Assembly: GCA_030680295.1 (NCBI GenBank)
Contig: JAUXVU010000020.1
Location: forward strand, 62,001-126,000
DNA: 64,000 bases
Direction: 5' to 3'
Source: Moraxellaceae bacterium
GTDB taxonomy: Bacteria; Pseudomonadota; Gammaproteobacteria; Pseudomonadales; Moraxellaceae
Shown here: in pieces, positions 55,263-64,000 of the stretch
How the letters are laid out: the number at the start of each line of letters is the position of its first letter
How positions within the stretch are numbered: the stretch's first letter is position 1
Position numbers and translations under genes: made by a program
The notes under the pieces: model-generated
Told to the model about the DNA's origin: nothing
Seen by the model: the letters and a program-made list of their open reading frames with translations, nothing else
The model's database searches: none

Positions 55263-58200
55263 GCAGAAGCCTCAGTCGTTTCGGGATTCACCGACTCATC
55301 ACGGCCTAAGTAAAGATACATGGCTGGCACCACAAACAAAGTGAACAAGGTACCAATTGTCATGCCAGTTGAAATCACCAGACCCATGGAGAAGCGTGCG
55401 GCCGCACCAGGGCCTGTAGCAATCAACAACGGAATCATCGCTAAGACCAAGGCAGCTGTAGTCATTAACACAGGGCGCAGACGAATTGATGAGGCCTCTT
55501 CAATGGCTAAACGCTTTGGCATGCCTTGCTTTTGCAGCTGGTTAGCAAATTCCACGATCAAAATGCCATGCTTGGCGATAACACCAATCAAAGTAACTAA
55601 ACCGACCTGAGTATAGATATTGATACTCGCCCCCGGCACTTGGAATAACGCAGCAATGTTCAAACAGAGCAACGCACCACAAATCGACATTGGCACCGTC
55701 ACCAACATAATCAGCGGGTCACGGAAGGATTCGAACTGCGCGGCCAATACCAAGTAAATCACAATCAAGGCAAAGAAGAAGGTCATTAATAACGCTGAAC
55801 CTTCAGTTTTGTATTGACGTGACTGCCCTGCGTATTCCATGCCGTAATCACGCGGCATGACTTCATTGGCTGCTTGCTCCAACACCGACAATGCTTCACC
55901 TAAGGTGACGCCTGGACGCTGCACACCAGAAATGGTGACCGCGTTTAACTGTTGGAAGCGGTTGAGCGACTGCGGCTGCACTGTTTCGCGCAGAGACACT
56001 ACGGTCGACAGCGGAATCAGATCACCGTTTTCGGTGCGAGTGTAGTACTGCTCCAGCTGTTCCGGATTTAAGCGCTCAGCACGCTCCACCTGTGGAATCA
56101 CTTTGTAAGAGCGCGACTCCATACTGAAGCGATTAGCAAAACCACCCGACAGCATCGCCGACATATCTGCCGCCAAGGTGCTCATGTTAATGCCCAATAA
56201 CGCAGCCTTTTCACGGTCCACTTCAACTTTAACTTGCGGCTTATCAATTTTTAAGTCGGACTGCATAAAGATAAACTTCTTGCTGGCCATGGCTTGATTT
56301 TTCACGGCATCGGCCACTTCCAACATCGCTTCAGGTGAGGCCGTACTGGTCAGAATAAACTCCACAGGGAAACCACCACCGCCACTAGGTAGTGCTGGCG
56401 GCGCAAATACCGCATTCTGTAAGCCAGCAACCGAATTGGCATCTTCTGTCACTTCGTTAAGCACTTCGGTGGTACTACGCTCACGCTCAGTCCAAGGCTT
56501 CATCACAATGCCGGAAATGGCGGTATTACTGCCCACGGCCGAACCACCGCCCCCTACGCCATTAAGCTGGAAGTAGTTTTCCTTTTCTGGAATCGCATTA
56601 GCAATACGTGTTAGCTCTGCGGTAAAGCGTGTCAAATAGTCTAAGGAAGAGAATGAGTCACTCTGCGAGAAGATCAAGAAAAACCCTTGGTCTTCCTCAG
56701 GTGCTAACTCTTGTGGTGACGCCTTAAACAAGAAGAAACACGACACCAGCACAATGGCACCAAAGGTTAAAATGACGTGTTTGTCATCCAAGGCACCATG
56801 CAGTTTGCGTTGATAATTGAGGCGCATTTTTTCGAATTTTTCATCTAACCAATGCGCGAACTTATTACCCTTTTCCTCTTCCTGCGATTTCAGCAACATG
56901 GCACACATCATTGGCGTTAACGTCAGCGCAATAACGCCCGATAACAACACCGCGCCAGCTAAGGTAAAGGCAAACTCAACAAACAACGTGCCAGTAAGGC
57001 CGCCAATAAAACCAATTGGCAAATACACCGCGACCAAGGTAATGGTCATGGCAATAACCGGCCCAACCAACTCGCGCGCCCCTTTAATGGCGGCGTTAAA
57101 TGGCTTCATGCCTTCTTCAATATGTCGGTGAATATTCTCCAACACAATGATGGCGTCATCGACCACCATACCGATAGCCAGCACCATCGCCAGCAAGGTC
57201 AGCAAGTTAATCGAGAAGCCCATCAGCAACATCAAGAAGCAGGCACCAATCATGGACAGAGGCACAGTTACTGCGGGAATTAACACACTGCGGAACGAAC
57301 CCAAGAACAAATAAATCACCACAATCACGATGGCAACGGCTTCGATCAGGGTTTTAATAACCTCATCAATCGCATCTTCAATATAGCGTGTGGAATCGTA
57401 AGGAATGTTGGCTTCTAGACCTTCTGGTAACTGCGCCAGTACATGTGGCCAAGCGTCTTCACGTACACGCTTAATCACATCGAGTGCGTTAGCATCTGGC
57501 GCAATTTCAATACCCATGAAGGTGGCGCTTTTGCCGTTAAAAGACACGTCTGTGCTGTAGTTTTCAGAGCCCAATACCACATCGGCAACATCGCCTAAGC
57601 GCACAATGGCACCGTCTGCCGAACGCACCACCAAGGCACGGAACTCTTCTGGCGTGCTTAAATCGGTGGCAGCAGTCAGGTCAACCTGCACCATCGAGCC
57701 TTTGGTTGAACCCAGCGCTGCCAACACATTATTGCCACGCAAAGCGCCATACACATCGCTAGCAGTAACCCCTTGTGCCGCCATACGTTCTGGTTTTAAC
57801 CAAATACGCATAGCAAAGGTGCGGTCACCCAAAATACGCGCACGTTGCACACCGGGTACGGTTGATAAACGTGGCTCTACCACACGCACTAAATAGTCGG
57901 TGATCTGGTTGTTGTCCAAAATTTCGGAATAAAACGACAGATACATGGCCGCCGTGGTATCGCCTACAGATAGCTCCACCACTGGATCTTCCGATGCCTC
58001 TGGCAGTTCACCACGTAGCTTGTTCACTTTGGCTGCAACTTGGGTTAGCGCCTCATTAGGGTCAACATCCAATCGCAAATAGGCCTGAATAGAGCTTACA
58101 CCCGCCAAACTGGTGGATTTGATGTAATCAATACCCTGTGCCGAAGCAATTTCTCGCTCCAAGGGCGTCGTGATAAAGCCCTGAATCAAGTCAGCATCCG

Positions 58201-58360
58201 CACCCACATAAGTAGTAACTACATTGATCACGGCATTTTGCAGCTCTGGGTATTGGCGCACATTCAGATCGAATGCCGCTTTCATACCCACTAGCAAAAT
58301 CATCAGACTGACTACTAAAGCCAGCACTGGACGCTTAATAAAAATATCGGTGAATTGCAT
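55259..58360 (-). CDS. RND multidrug efflux transporter (HAE1, AcrB-like)
   Basis: 1033-residue inner membrane pump with 12 helices and two large periplasmic loops. Seen: FIKRPVLALVVSLMILLVGM, ADLIQGFITTPLEREIASAQGIDYI, the proton-relay helix MVLAIGMVVDDAIIVLENIHRHIEEG (paired Asp), VAVYLPIGFIGGLTGTLFVEFAFTLA, and YLVLAAQFESFRDPLIML in the second half. Drug range cannot be read. Lies 14 bp after the adaptor gene. Confidence 0.95.
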   Translation of the reverse strand: MQFTDIFIKRPVLALVVSLMILLVGMKAAFDLNVRQYPELQNAVINVVTTYVGADADLIQGFITTPLEREIASAQGIDYIKSTSLAGVSSIQAYLRLDVDPNEALTQVAAKVNKLRGELPEASEDPVVELSVGDTTAAMYLSFYSEILDNNQITDYLVRVVEPRLSTVPGVQRARILGDRTFAMRIWLKPERMAAQGVTASDVYGALRGNNVLAALGSTKGSMVQVDLTAATDLSTPEEFRALVVRSADGAIVRLGDVADVVLGSENYSTDVSFNGKSATFMGIEIAPDANALDVIKRVREDAWPHVLAQLPEGLEANIPYDSTRYIEDAIDEVIKTLIEAVAIVIVVIYLFLGSFRSVLIPAVTVPLSMIGACFLMLLMGFSINLLTLLAMVLAIGMVVDDAIIVLENIHRHIEEGMKPFNAAIKGARELVGPVIAMTITLVAVYLPIGFIGGLTGTLFVEFAFTLAGAVLLSGVIALTLTPMMCAMLLKSQEEEKGNKFAHWLDEKFEKMRLNYQRKLHGALDDKHVILTFGAIVLVSCFFLFKASPQELAPEEDQGFFLIFSQSDSFSSLDYLTRFTAELTRIANAIPEKENYFQLNGVGGGGSAVGSNTAISGIVMKPWTERERSTTEVLNEVTEDANSVAGLQNAVFAPPALPSGGGGFPVEFILTSTASPEAMLEVADAVKNQAMASKKFIFMQSDLKIDKPQVKVEVDREKAALLGINMSTLAADMSAMLSGGFANRFSMESRSYKVIPQVERAERLNPEQLEQYYTRTENGDLIPLSTVVSLRETVQPQSLNRFQQLNAVTISGVQRPGVTLGEALSVLEQAANEVMPRDYGMEYAGQSRQYKTEGSALLMTFFFALIVIYLVLAAQFESFRDPLIMLVTVPMSICGALLCLNIAALFQVPGASINIYTQVGLVTLIGVIAKHGILIVEFANQLQKQGMPKRLAIEEASSIRLRPVLMTTAALVLAMIPLLIATGPGAAARFSMGLVISTGMTIGTLFTLFVVPAMYLYLGRDESVNPETTEASA

Positions 58361-58374
58361 AATGCGCGTCTCGC

Positions 58375-59496
58375 TTAAGAGTCAGACGGAGTCGGGTTTA
58401 ATGACGCATCAGGCATCACCGAATTATTGATAATGACTACGCTATCGTTTTGCAGCTTAAGCAAACCGCTAGTCGCGACTTCTTCACCCGCTTTTAAACC
58501 GTCGATAACGGATACCAAATCTCCGCGTGCCTCACCGGTTTTAATAAAACGACGACGCACCACTAGTACTTCTTTGTTTTCGTCACTGGGCTGAATGACA
58601 TAAACCGAGTTGCCGTAAGGGTTGTAACTGACCGAAGTCAACGGCACCACTAACACTTGTTTTTCATCACCCGTTGAAATATTGGCACGAGCAAATAAGC
58701 CGGGGCGCAAGGCACGATCTGGATTGGCAAAATTGGCTCGCACCTTAAAGTTACGTGTACTGCTATCAATTTGTGATTCGATTGCGGACACCACACCGGT
58801 AAATTCACGCCCCTGGAAAGCATCCACAGAAACGCTTACCGCTTGCCCTGCCTGCACGGCACCGATGTGTTGTTCAGGCAGACTGAAGTCGATATAAACC
58901 GGATCTAATGCCTGCAAAGACACGATTGGTGTGCCCGCATTTAAATATTGCCCAACATTAATTTCACGAATACCTAAGCGACCTGCAAACGGTGCACGGA
59001 TTACTTTTTGCGCCAGTCGCTCACGTTGAGCTGATGCCGCTGCACGTGTAGCCTGCAAATCACTCTCAGCACGATCTAGTTCCGACTTTGAAATTGCATC
59101 TAAGTCATGTAATCGCTTTAAACGACCAAATTCGCTTTCTGCTAATTGCGCTTGCGACTGCAAACGCTGCAAATCAGCGCGTTCGCTGCCAGCAGACAAG
59201 GTCACTAATAAATCACCTTTTGCCACTTCAGCGCCAGACTCGAAATGCACCTGCGCAACAATGCCTGCAGATTCTGTGGTCACCTGCGTGCCTTGGCTAG
59301 CAACGACCGAACCGACACCGGTTAAACCGTTTCGCCAGTTTTGCTGTTCTACTTTGGCACTGCTAATCGTGGCAGGAGGCACTGGCATACTGTCAAAGAA
59401 CTGGTTCATCATTTTGCCGCCGAACCACTTAACGCCAAACACGCCGCCAAAAACAACCAAGCAACCTACCAACATCCAAACCATACGCTTATTCAT
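58375..59496 (-). CDS. RND efflux periplasmic adaptor (AcrA-like)
   Basis: 373 residues. One N-terminal membrane/signal segment (MVWMLVGCLVVFGGVFGVKW) without a lipobox Cys in the usual place, biotinyl-lipoyl-like parts (VVASQGTQVTTESAGIVAQV, VIRAPFAGRLGIREINVGQY), a coiled coil (about 107-150) and the barrel/membrane-proximal domains (LRPGLFARANIS). The start overlaps the tolC-type stop as ATGA. Confidence 0.93.
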   Translation of the reverse strand: MNKRMVWMLVGCLVVFGGVFGVKWFGGKMMNQFFDSMPVPPATISSAKVEQQNWRNGLTGVGSVVASQGTQVTTESAGIVAQVHFESGAEVAKGDLLVTLSAGSERADLQRLQSQAQLAESEFGRLKRLHDLDAISKSELDRAESDLQATRAAASAQRERLAQKVIRAPFAGRLGIREINVGQYLNAGTPIVSLQALDPVYIDFSLPEQHIGAVQAGQAVSVSVDAFQGREFTGVVSAIESQIDSSTRNFKVRANFANPDRALRPGLFARANISTGDEKQVLVVPLTSVSYNPYGNSVYVIQPSDENKEVLVVRRRFIKTGEARGDLVSVIDGLKAGEEVATSGLLKLQNDSVVIINNSVMPDASLNPTPSDS

Positions 59497-60854
59497 TGTG
59501 TTGCCTCACGTGCCGATGCTGGCTGCAATAATTGATCCATCGTTTTAAAATCTTCAATACTCAAGGCGCCGGCCTGTTGCTTAAGACGCAACATACTCAG
59601 TAAGTGGCCAAAGCGCGCTTGGTCATAGTTTCGTCGTGCTTCTGTAGTCGCGGACTGCGCATTAAGCACATCCACCATGGTGCGTTTACCTGCCTCGTAG
59701 CCATAACGTGTGGCTTGCTCCGCAGCTTCTGCAGATGCCACCGCACGTTCAAACGCACTAACTTGTAAGCGTGAAGTTTGTACATCACCTAAAAAGCGGC
59801 GAGTTTCGCGTTGTGTGCTGCGAATAGCGCTATCTAACTCACCTTCAGCAACACGACGTCGAGCATCTGCTTCTTTCACCCGACTGCGATTACCGCCACT
59901 GGCAAAAATTGGAACCCTTAACTCCAGACCCACAACTGAGTTGTTGCCCGCTGAACCAATCATGGAATCCGAAGAGTCCTGACGGCCATGGCTGGCCACT
60001 ACATCAATTTCGGGCATAGCTGATGACATGCGGCTGTCGGCATTTGCCTTGGCAACTTGCACATTGGCGCGTGCAGCGCGCAAATTTGGATTTTCTGTCA
60101 TCACACGCTGCAGCCACACTTCACGGCTATCATCATCTAAAGCAGGTAGCGTCGCATTGGCTGGAAAGTCAGGTAGATCGGCATAACCTTGACCTGTACT
60201 TTCATCGAGCAGGTCTTGCGCTGTGTCTAATTGTTGCTGTGCTGCAATCAGGTTGGCCTGCGCCAAGTCGTTACGGGCTTGCGCCTCTTTCAGGTCAGTG
60301 CCGGGAATGAGCTGCACGTCATAGCGCTTTTGCGTATCGCCTAACGATCGGCTCACCGCATCTGCTTCACTTTGCGCCAAACGTAGCGCTGACTTTGCCT
60401 GCAACACACCCAAATAACGCTCAGCCACGCGATAAATCAATACTTGCTCGCGTACGATACCACCCGCTTCGGCCAACTCATCGAGTGCGTTGGCGCGACG
60501 ACCACGGGCAAAAAAGTCAAAACGAAATAGTGGCTGACGCAGCTCAACAGAGGCATCCCATGATTGATAACGCTCATTAAACCCTGCACCAAACGGTGTT
60601 GCGGTAACTTTTGCGTCAGTTTCACGAATGCCTGCCACTGCATTTACCTGCGGCAAGCGTGTAGCGCGCTCTTGCTTACCCAACTCACGTTCGGCATCTA
60701 ATAACGCCAGCGACCCATTAACGGCTGGATCAACTTTTTCCGCCAACAACAAAGCCTCTGTCATCGACATGGCATGACTCAGTGTGGGCAGACCCATAAC
60801 CATCACAACGGCTACTAATGCGCATTTAGATCGTGTCATTCGTGCACAACTCAT
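59493..60854 (-). CDS. TolC-family outer membrane efflux protein
   Basis: 453 residues from the ATG at 60854 with GGAGG at the right distance (longer frame to 60881; also an internal ATG at 60839). Signal peptide ends near LSHA. Two-fold repeat of TolC type: SMTEALLLAEKVDPAV, QARNDLAQANLIAAQQQLD in the first half and MTENPNLRAARANVQVAKANADS, YEAGKRTMVDVLNAQSATTEARR in the second. Exit duct for the pump. Its start overlaps the tetR 3' end by 29 bp. Confidence 0.93.
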   Translation of the reverse strand: MSCARMTRSKCALVAVVMVMGLPTLSHAMSMTEALLLAEKVDPAVNGSLALLDAERELGKQERATRLPQVNAVAGIRETDAKVTATPFGAGFNERYQSWDASVELRQPLFRFDFFARGRRANALDELAEAGGIVREQVLIYRVAERYLGVLQAKSALRLAQSEADAVSRSLGDTQKRYDVQLIPGTDLKEAQARNDLAQANLIAAQQQLDTAQDLLDESTGQGYADLPDFPANATLPALDDDSREVWLQRVMTENPNLRAARANVQVAKANADSRMSSAMPEIDVVASHGRQDSSDSMIGSAGNNSVVGLELRVPIFASGGNRSRVKEADARRRVAEGELDSAIRSTQRETRRFLGDVQTSRLQVSAFERAVASAEAAEQATRYGYEAGKRTMVDVLNAQSATTEARRNYDQARFGHLLSMLRLKQQAGALSIEDFKTMDQLLQPASAREATQ

Positions 60855-61563
60855 GAAAAACCTCCGCACGAATTCGTGCAATTAAATCATCTAAGGCATC
60901 GGGATCAGCGGGATCAGCCACCAGTGGCTGCCACCCCATACCATTAAGCATGGCCAACATTTGTCGACCCAGTAAGCGATAAGGCTGGCGCACATTAAAG
61001 TGCTCCAACAAACCTTCAGCATGAACGAGCTGATGCATACCGCAGGTTAGCGCCCAGCAACCGGTTCCCACTGCCTCTGGGTTCATACCGCGCGGATCAA
61101 GATCACCCGATGAAATCGCATCATGCACAATCGTCATCACTGCATCAGAGAGAGGCTGGCTAGCTTCAAAATGAGCCGTACGCCGGCAGGCGCTAGCTGC
61201 CTTCCATACCACTTCACAGTGTGCATATTGAGCAATACGGAAGTGCTCCGGATTACGCTGCACAAAAATAGTATCCGCCACGGTGATGGCAAACATACGT
61301 TCACGGCTACTGGCCTGCCACTGGGCCGCACGCTGAAATAACTCCGCCTGTTCCGCCACACTCTCAGTGGTTAATGCCAGCAACAGATCTTCCTTGCAGG
61401 CAAAGTGCTGGTAAATCGTGCCCATGGCATGCTCACTGACCTCTGCCAGCTTCCCCATCTGCAAATTTAACAGGCCATCTTGAACAATCAGCTCACGAGC
61501 GAAAGCTAAAAGCCGCTTTTCACGCTCCTCAAACTGACGCTCTCGACGCTCTTTAGTGCCCAT
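60826..61563 (-). CDS. TetR-family regulator of the efflux operon
   Basis: 245 residues. HTH near residues 20-60: ERQFEEREKRLLAFARELIVQ, LAEVSEHAMGTIYQHFACKEDLLLAL. The C-terminal ligand-binding domain is typical in length and ends ARIRAEVFHEL. The ATG at 61563 is chosen; a TTG at 61575 is in frame. First gene of the operon tetR-tolC-acrA-acrB-membrane protein. A 13-bp perfect palindrome upstream is the likely self-operator. Confidence 0.88.
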   Translation of the reverse strand: MGTKERRERQFEEREKRLLAFARELIVQDGLLNLQMGKLAEVSEHAMGTIYQHFACKEDLLLALTTESVAEQAELFQRAAQWQASSRERMFAITVADTIFVQRNPEHFRIAQYAHCEVVWKAASACRRTAHFEASQPLSDAVMTIVHDAISSGDLDPRGMNPEAVGTGCWALTCGMHQLVHAEGLLEHFNVRQPYRLLGRQMLAMLNGMGWQPLVADPADPDALDDLIARIRAEVFHELCTNDTI

Positions 61564-61573
61564 AACCACCACC

Positions 61574-61612
61574 AAAGTGAATAATTGTCGAACTTTGAAT
61601 CAGATTCACTTT
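61574..61612 (-). promoter_or_regulatory. Operator region of the tetR-efflux operon
   Basis: TGAATCAGATTCA (61596-61608) is a perfect palindrome around A. A larger inverted pair, AAAGTGAAT (61574-61582) and ATTCACTTT (61604-61612), frames it. It lies between tetR and the divergent SDR gene and could control both. Confidence 0.55.
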
Positions 61613-61694
61613 TTTCGCAAGCTGATTTTGTAGTCTGGTTATTTTTTTATCACTACCATACAAACTCGTACTTGCTCATCGATAGGACAACACC

Positions 61695-62759
61695 ATGGCC
61701 GTCAACATCTCCGCACAATCACCCATCTTAGTGACCGGCGCATCTGGCTATATTGCCGGATGGATCGTGCACTATTTATTACAGTCAGGACGTACCGTGC
61801 ATGCCACGGTACGTGATCCAAACAAACTTTCCTCAGTTCAACACTTACTAGATAGCGCCGAAAACAACCCAGGAACGCTAAAGCTATTTAAAGCGGACTT
61901 ACTGGAAGAAGGTAGTTTTGATGAAGCCATGCAAGGCTGTGAACTGGTCATGCACACAGCATCGCCATTTGTATTAGATGGCTTTACCGATGCCGAAGTC
62001 GCACTGGTAAAACCCGCTGTTGAAGGTACAAAAAATGTCTTAGCCAGCGCTAATCGCAGTCCCAGTGTACGTCGCGTGGTGTTGACTAGCAGCGTAGCTG
62101 CCATCTATGGCGACAATATTGACGCACAAACACTGCCTAATTTTTGCATTGATGAAAGCCTATGGAATACCACCAGCAGCCTGACCCATAACCCGTATCA
62201 ATACTCCAAAATGGCGGCAGAAAAAGTCGCTTGGGAAATGCAAAAAGCACAGCAGCAATGGGACTTAGTCACTATTAACCCAAGCTTAGTATTAGGCCCT
62301 GCCTTGGCAAAAAACAGTCAGTCAGCCAGCATTGGCACGTTAAAACAAATGGCGGATGGCAGCTTGGCTTTTGGTGTACCGCATTTGGTTTTTGGCGTGG
62401 TAGATGTCCGCGATGTAGCACAGGCACATATTTTAGCGGGCGACACACCCAGTGCACATGGTCGACATATTCTATGTGCGCAATCACTTAGCCTGTTGCA
62501 AATTGGCCAGTGCTTACGTGGTGATTTTGGCCAATACCCATTGCCAAAGTTCGAAATTCCCAAAGCCGTAGTTTGGTTATTTGGCCCAATCCTAGGCCCA
62601 GTAACACGACCTTTTATTAGTCGAAATGTTGGTTATGACATCAGCTTCAATAATCAACGCAGTTTGAGCTTAGGACTCAAATACCGCGCTCCAAAAACCA
62701 CCATCGTTGAGCATTTTCAGCAGCTCATTGATGATGGTTTAATTCGTAAACGGGCTTAA
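61695..62759 (+). CDS. Extended SDR, NAD-dependent epimerase/reductase (DFR-like)
   Basis: 354 residues. Rossmann motif VTGASGYIAGWIV, VHATVRDPNK (cofactor 2' region), HTASPFVL, catalytic Ser in VLTSSVAAIYGD and YxxxK in YQYSKMAAEK. It falls with dihydroflavonol-reductase-like/aldehyde reductases. AGGAC precedes the ATG. The gene is divergent from the efflux operon and may share its regulator. Substrate unknown. Confidence 0.88.
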   Translation: MAVNISAQSPILVTGASGYIAGWIVHYLLQSGRTVHATVRDPNKLSSVQHLLDSAENNPGTLKLFKADLLEEGSFDEAMQGCELVMHTASPFVLDGFTDAEVALVKPAVEGTKNVLASANRSPSVRRVVLTSSVAAIYGDNIDAQTLPNFCIDESLWNTTSSLTHNPYQYSKMAAEKVAWEMQKAQQQWDLVTINPSLVLGPALAKNSQSASIGTLKQMADGSLAFGVPHLVFGVVDVRDVAQAHILAGDTPSAHGRHILCAQSLSLLQIGQCLRGDFGQYPLPKFEIPKAVVWLFGPILGPVTRPFISRNVGYDISFNNQRSLSLGLKYRAPKTTIVEHFQQLIDDGLIRKRA

Positions 62760-63208
62760 GTCTTAGGGGCGTCATCATCGACTTTGGAGCTAACCACTTC
62801 ACCTTCGATGATGTCGCCTTCCCCGCTAGCCTGATGCGGTGGCGCTTGGCTAGTCTGCCCTTGTTGCTGCTGGGCACGACGTAGCGCTTCCGCAAACTGA
62901 CCTTGGCGTTTACGCAAGACAAATACCGATAACAAACTGGCCGCGCCAACACCGGCAATCGCCATGATGGATAAGGCTAGTCCCGGCAGGAACACCAGCA
63001 AGGCCAGCCACCACGGCCACAACCACACCTGAATGGCACCGACAAAACCAAGCACGGTGGCCACTAGCGGCAACCACATTACCAACAGCACGGATAACAG
63101 CACCGACAGCAGCAAGTTCCACTGCACATAGTCGGTAAAGAAGGCCATTAAACCGGCCAGCTGGATGATCATGACCACCAGCCTTAGCAATAACATTGTG
63201 GTTTTCAC
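62756..63208 (-). CDS. Small membrane protein with charged C-terminal tail
   Basis: 150 residues from a GTG start with AAGGGG upstream. Three or four hydrophobic helices (MLLLRLVVMIIQLAGLMAFF, LLLSVLLSVLLVMWLPLV, WWLALLVFLPGLALSIMAI) followed by a hydrophilic tail rich in Gln/Asp (RRAQQQQGQTSQAPPHQ, GDIIEGEVVSSKVDDD). The DIIEGEV tail is common in small inner membrane proteins of this group. Function unknown; overlaps the SDR stop by 4 bp, convergent. Confidence 0.7.
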   Translation of the reverse strand: MKTTMLLLRLVVMIIQLAGLMAFFTDYVQWNLLLSVLLSVLLVMWLPLVATVLGFVGAIQVWLWPWWLALLVFLPGLALSIMAIAGVGAASLLSVFVLRKRQGQFAEALRRAQQQQGQTSQAPPHQASGEGDIIEGEVVSSKVDDDAPKT

Positions 63209-63259
63209 CGCACGCCCCTTGTGTTTTGATGGCCCATTCTAGCCTGATGAGGACACAAA

Positions 63260-63619
63260 GTGATTAGCCTGATTCATAACCCGCGTTGCTCCAAGTCTCG
63301 CCAAGCACTGGAAATGCTGACTCAGTATGCTGATCAGCATGATTCTGCTATCGAGATTATTGACTACCAGAAGCAGCCCTTAGATGTTGCCGCACTAACA
63401 AAACTGCAGCGAGTGCTTGGTCTTCCGGTCATGGAAATGCTGCGCAGCAATGAATCATTGCTAAAAGAGCAGAACATTAATCTTGCGGCACTGAATGACA
63501 ACGAGTTGTTGGCGTTGCTAGCCGAGCACCCTGTGTTATTACAACGCCCGATTGTGATTCAAGGTGACCGAGCCATTATTGCCCGACCACCTGAAGTGCT
63601 ACATGGCTGGCTGATTTAG
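63260..63619 (+). CDS. arsC: Arsenate reductase (glutaredoxin type), ArsC
   Basis: 119 residues from a GTG start with GAGGAC upstream. Catalytic Cys in HNPRCSKSRQ (Cys 10), DYQKQPLD, MLRSNE and LLQRPIVIQGDRAIIARPPE with the conserved Arg. In this family the enzyme reduces arsenate with glutathione/glutaredoxin; some members act on other substrates. No arsR or arsB is adjacent. Overlaps the next convergent gene by 4 bp. Confidence 0.9.
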   Translation: MISLIHNPRCSKSRQALEMLTQYADQHDSAIEIIDYQKQPLDVAALTKLQRVLGLPVMEMLRSNESLLKEQNINLAALNDNELLALLAEHPVLLQRPIVIQGDRAIIARPPEVLHGWLI

Positions 63620-64000
63620 CAACCATCTAAAATATCGGTACATAGTTGTCGCTGACCATTACGGCTAGGGAAGTCACGTGCTGAGCGTGAGTGAAAACTA
63701 AAACGCTCACGCCAGGCATCATCTGCCAATAAACGACTATCGGCATCGGCAAAGCCGACTTCACCGGCGCGCTTTAGCCAACGGTCAAACCAAGCTAGTG
63801 AATAGTGCTCCGCCATGGGTCGACCCCAACCACCCACACAGCGGTTATCCACCACTTCCGGGCACCACGAGCTGGTTGGGAACAACGGAATTTGCGACCA
63901 TTCAAAGTGGGTGCTGCCACGGATAGTGAACTCCATCACTGGTAAACTGGCCTGCTGCCATCCGCGGAAAGCACCAAGCTTAGCTTCTGGGTCTGGCACT
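63616..64000 (-). CDS. Partial protein, C-terminal part, probable alpha/beta hydrolase
   Basis: Open to the right edge; about 127 C-terminal residues are seen. VMEFTIRGSTHFEWSQIPLF places a His after a strand, as the catalytic His of alpha/beta hydrolases; three cysteines in SSWCPEVVDNRCVGG and the final LCTDILDGC suggest disulphides in an exported enzyme. Without the nucleophile the call is tentative. Confidence 0.5.
   Translation of the reverse strand, partial: VPDPEAKLGAFRGWQQASLPVMEFTIRGSTHFEWSQIPLFPTSSWCPEVVDNRCVGGWGRPMAEHYSLAWFDRWLKRAGEVGFADADSRLLADDAWRERFSFHSRSARDFPSRNGQRQLCTDILDGC

Overview
The window looks like chromosome from a marine or salt-tolerant gammaproteobacterium, most likely of the Pseudomonadales (Pseudomonas/Moraxellaceae side). 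The reasons are gene order and content: coaBC-dut-argB, bioA-rsmE, tkt-epd-pgk-fba (the order known from Pseudomonas) and ahcY-metF behind an S-adenosylhomocysteine riboswitch. A hydroxyectoine-type operon points to osmotic stress. All assignments come from reading the sequence and remembered family features; no search was run.

Layout. 1-5255: smpB, a secreted penicillin-amidase/AHL-acylase-like lipoprotein with an aldehyde dehydrogenase, and the tmRNA gene ssrA (tag ANDENYALAA). SmpB and tmRNA act together in ribosome rescue. 5235-12051: a compact 6.8-kb island integrated at the 3' end of ssrA, bounded by 23-bp direct repeats. It carries a tyrosine integrase, a small serine recombinase with res-like upstream sites, a tail-anchored winged-helix-like protein, a lipoprotein, four other unrecognised proteins and a structured non-coding block. 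12104-25321: stress and envelope genes (MpaB-like protein, Fur-boxed small protein, two paralogous unknown proteins, exported KatG, CHASE-PAS histidine kinase, nitroreductase, lipase, M19-like lipoprotein). 25463-31059: central carbon genes tkt-epd-pgk-fba on the minus strand. Between epd and pgk lie two copies of a 55-bp core, each inside a different long inverted repeat. 31154-35356: marC, then ectR-ectABC and a divergent ectD. 35403-41602: the SAM cycle, with an ArsR-methyltransferase regulator and metK in one unit and ahcY-metF behind a SAH riboswitch. 41678-52407: a lipoprotein with ggt, a DAACS symporter, bioA, rsmE, then the minus-strand coaBC-dut-argB-TSUP-Hpt/ATPase chain and radC. 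52481-64000: TonB receptor, a tetR-tolC-acrA-acrB efflux operon with a membrane protein at its end, an extended SDR, an ArsC-like reductase, and an incomplete hydrolase at the edge.

Best candidates for something new: (1) the ssrA island, with unknown cargo, a probable res site and a hairpin-rich non-coding block; (2) the 55-bp core held in two unrelated long stems between epd and pgk; (3) the paralogue pair at 14317 and 20179, one with a long Ala-rich amphipathic repeat; (4) two-layer SAM/SAH control (repressor-like operator over an apparently leaderless start, plus the riboswitch); (5) a shortened EctD with altered signature residues.
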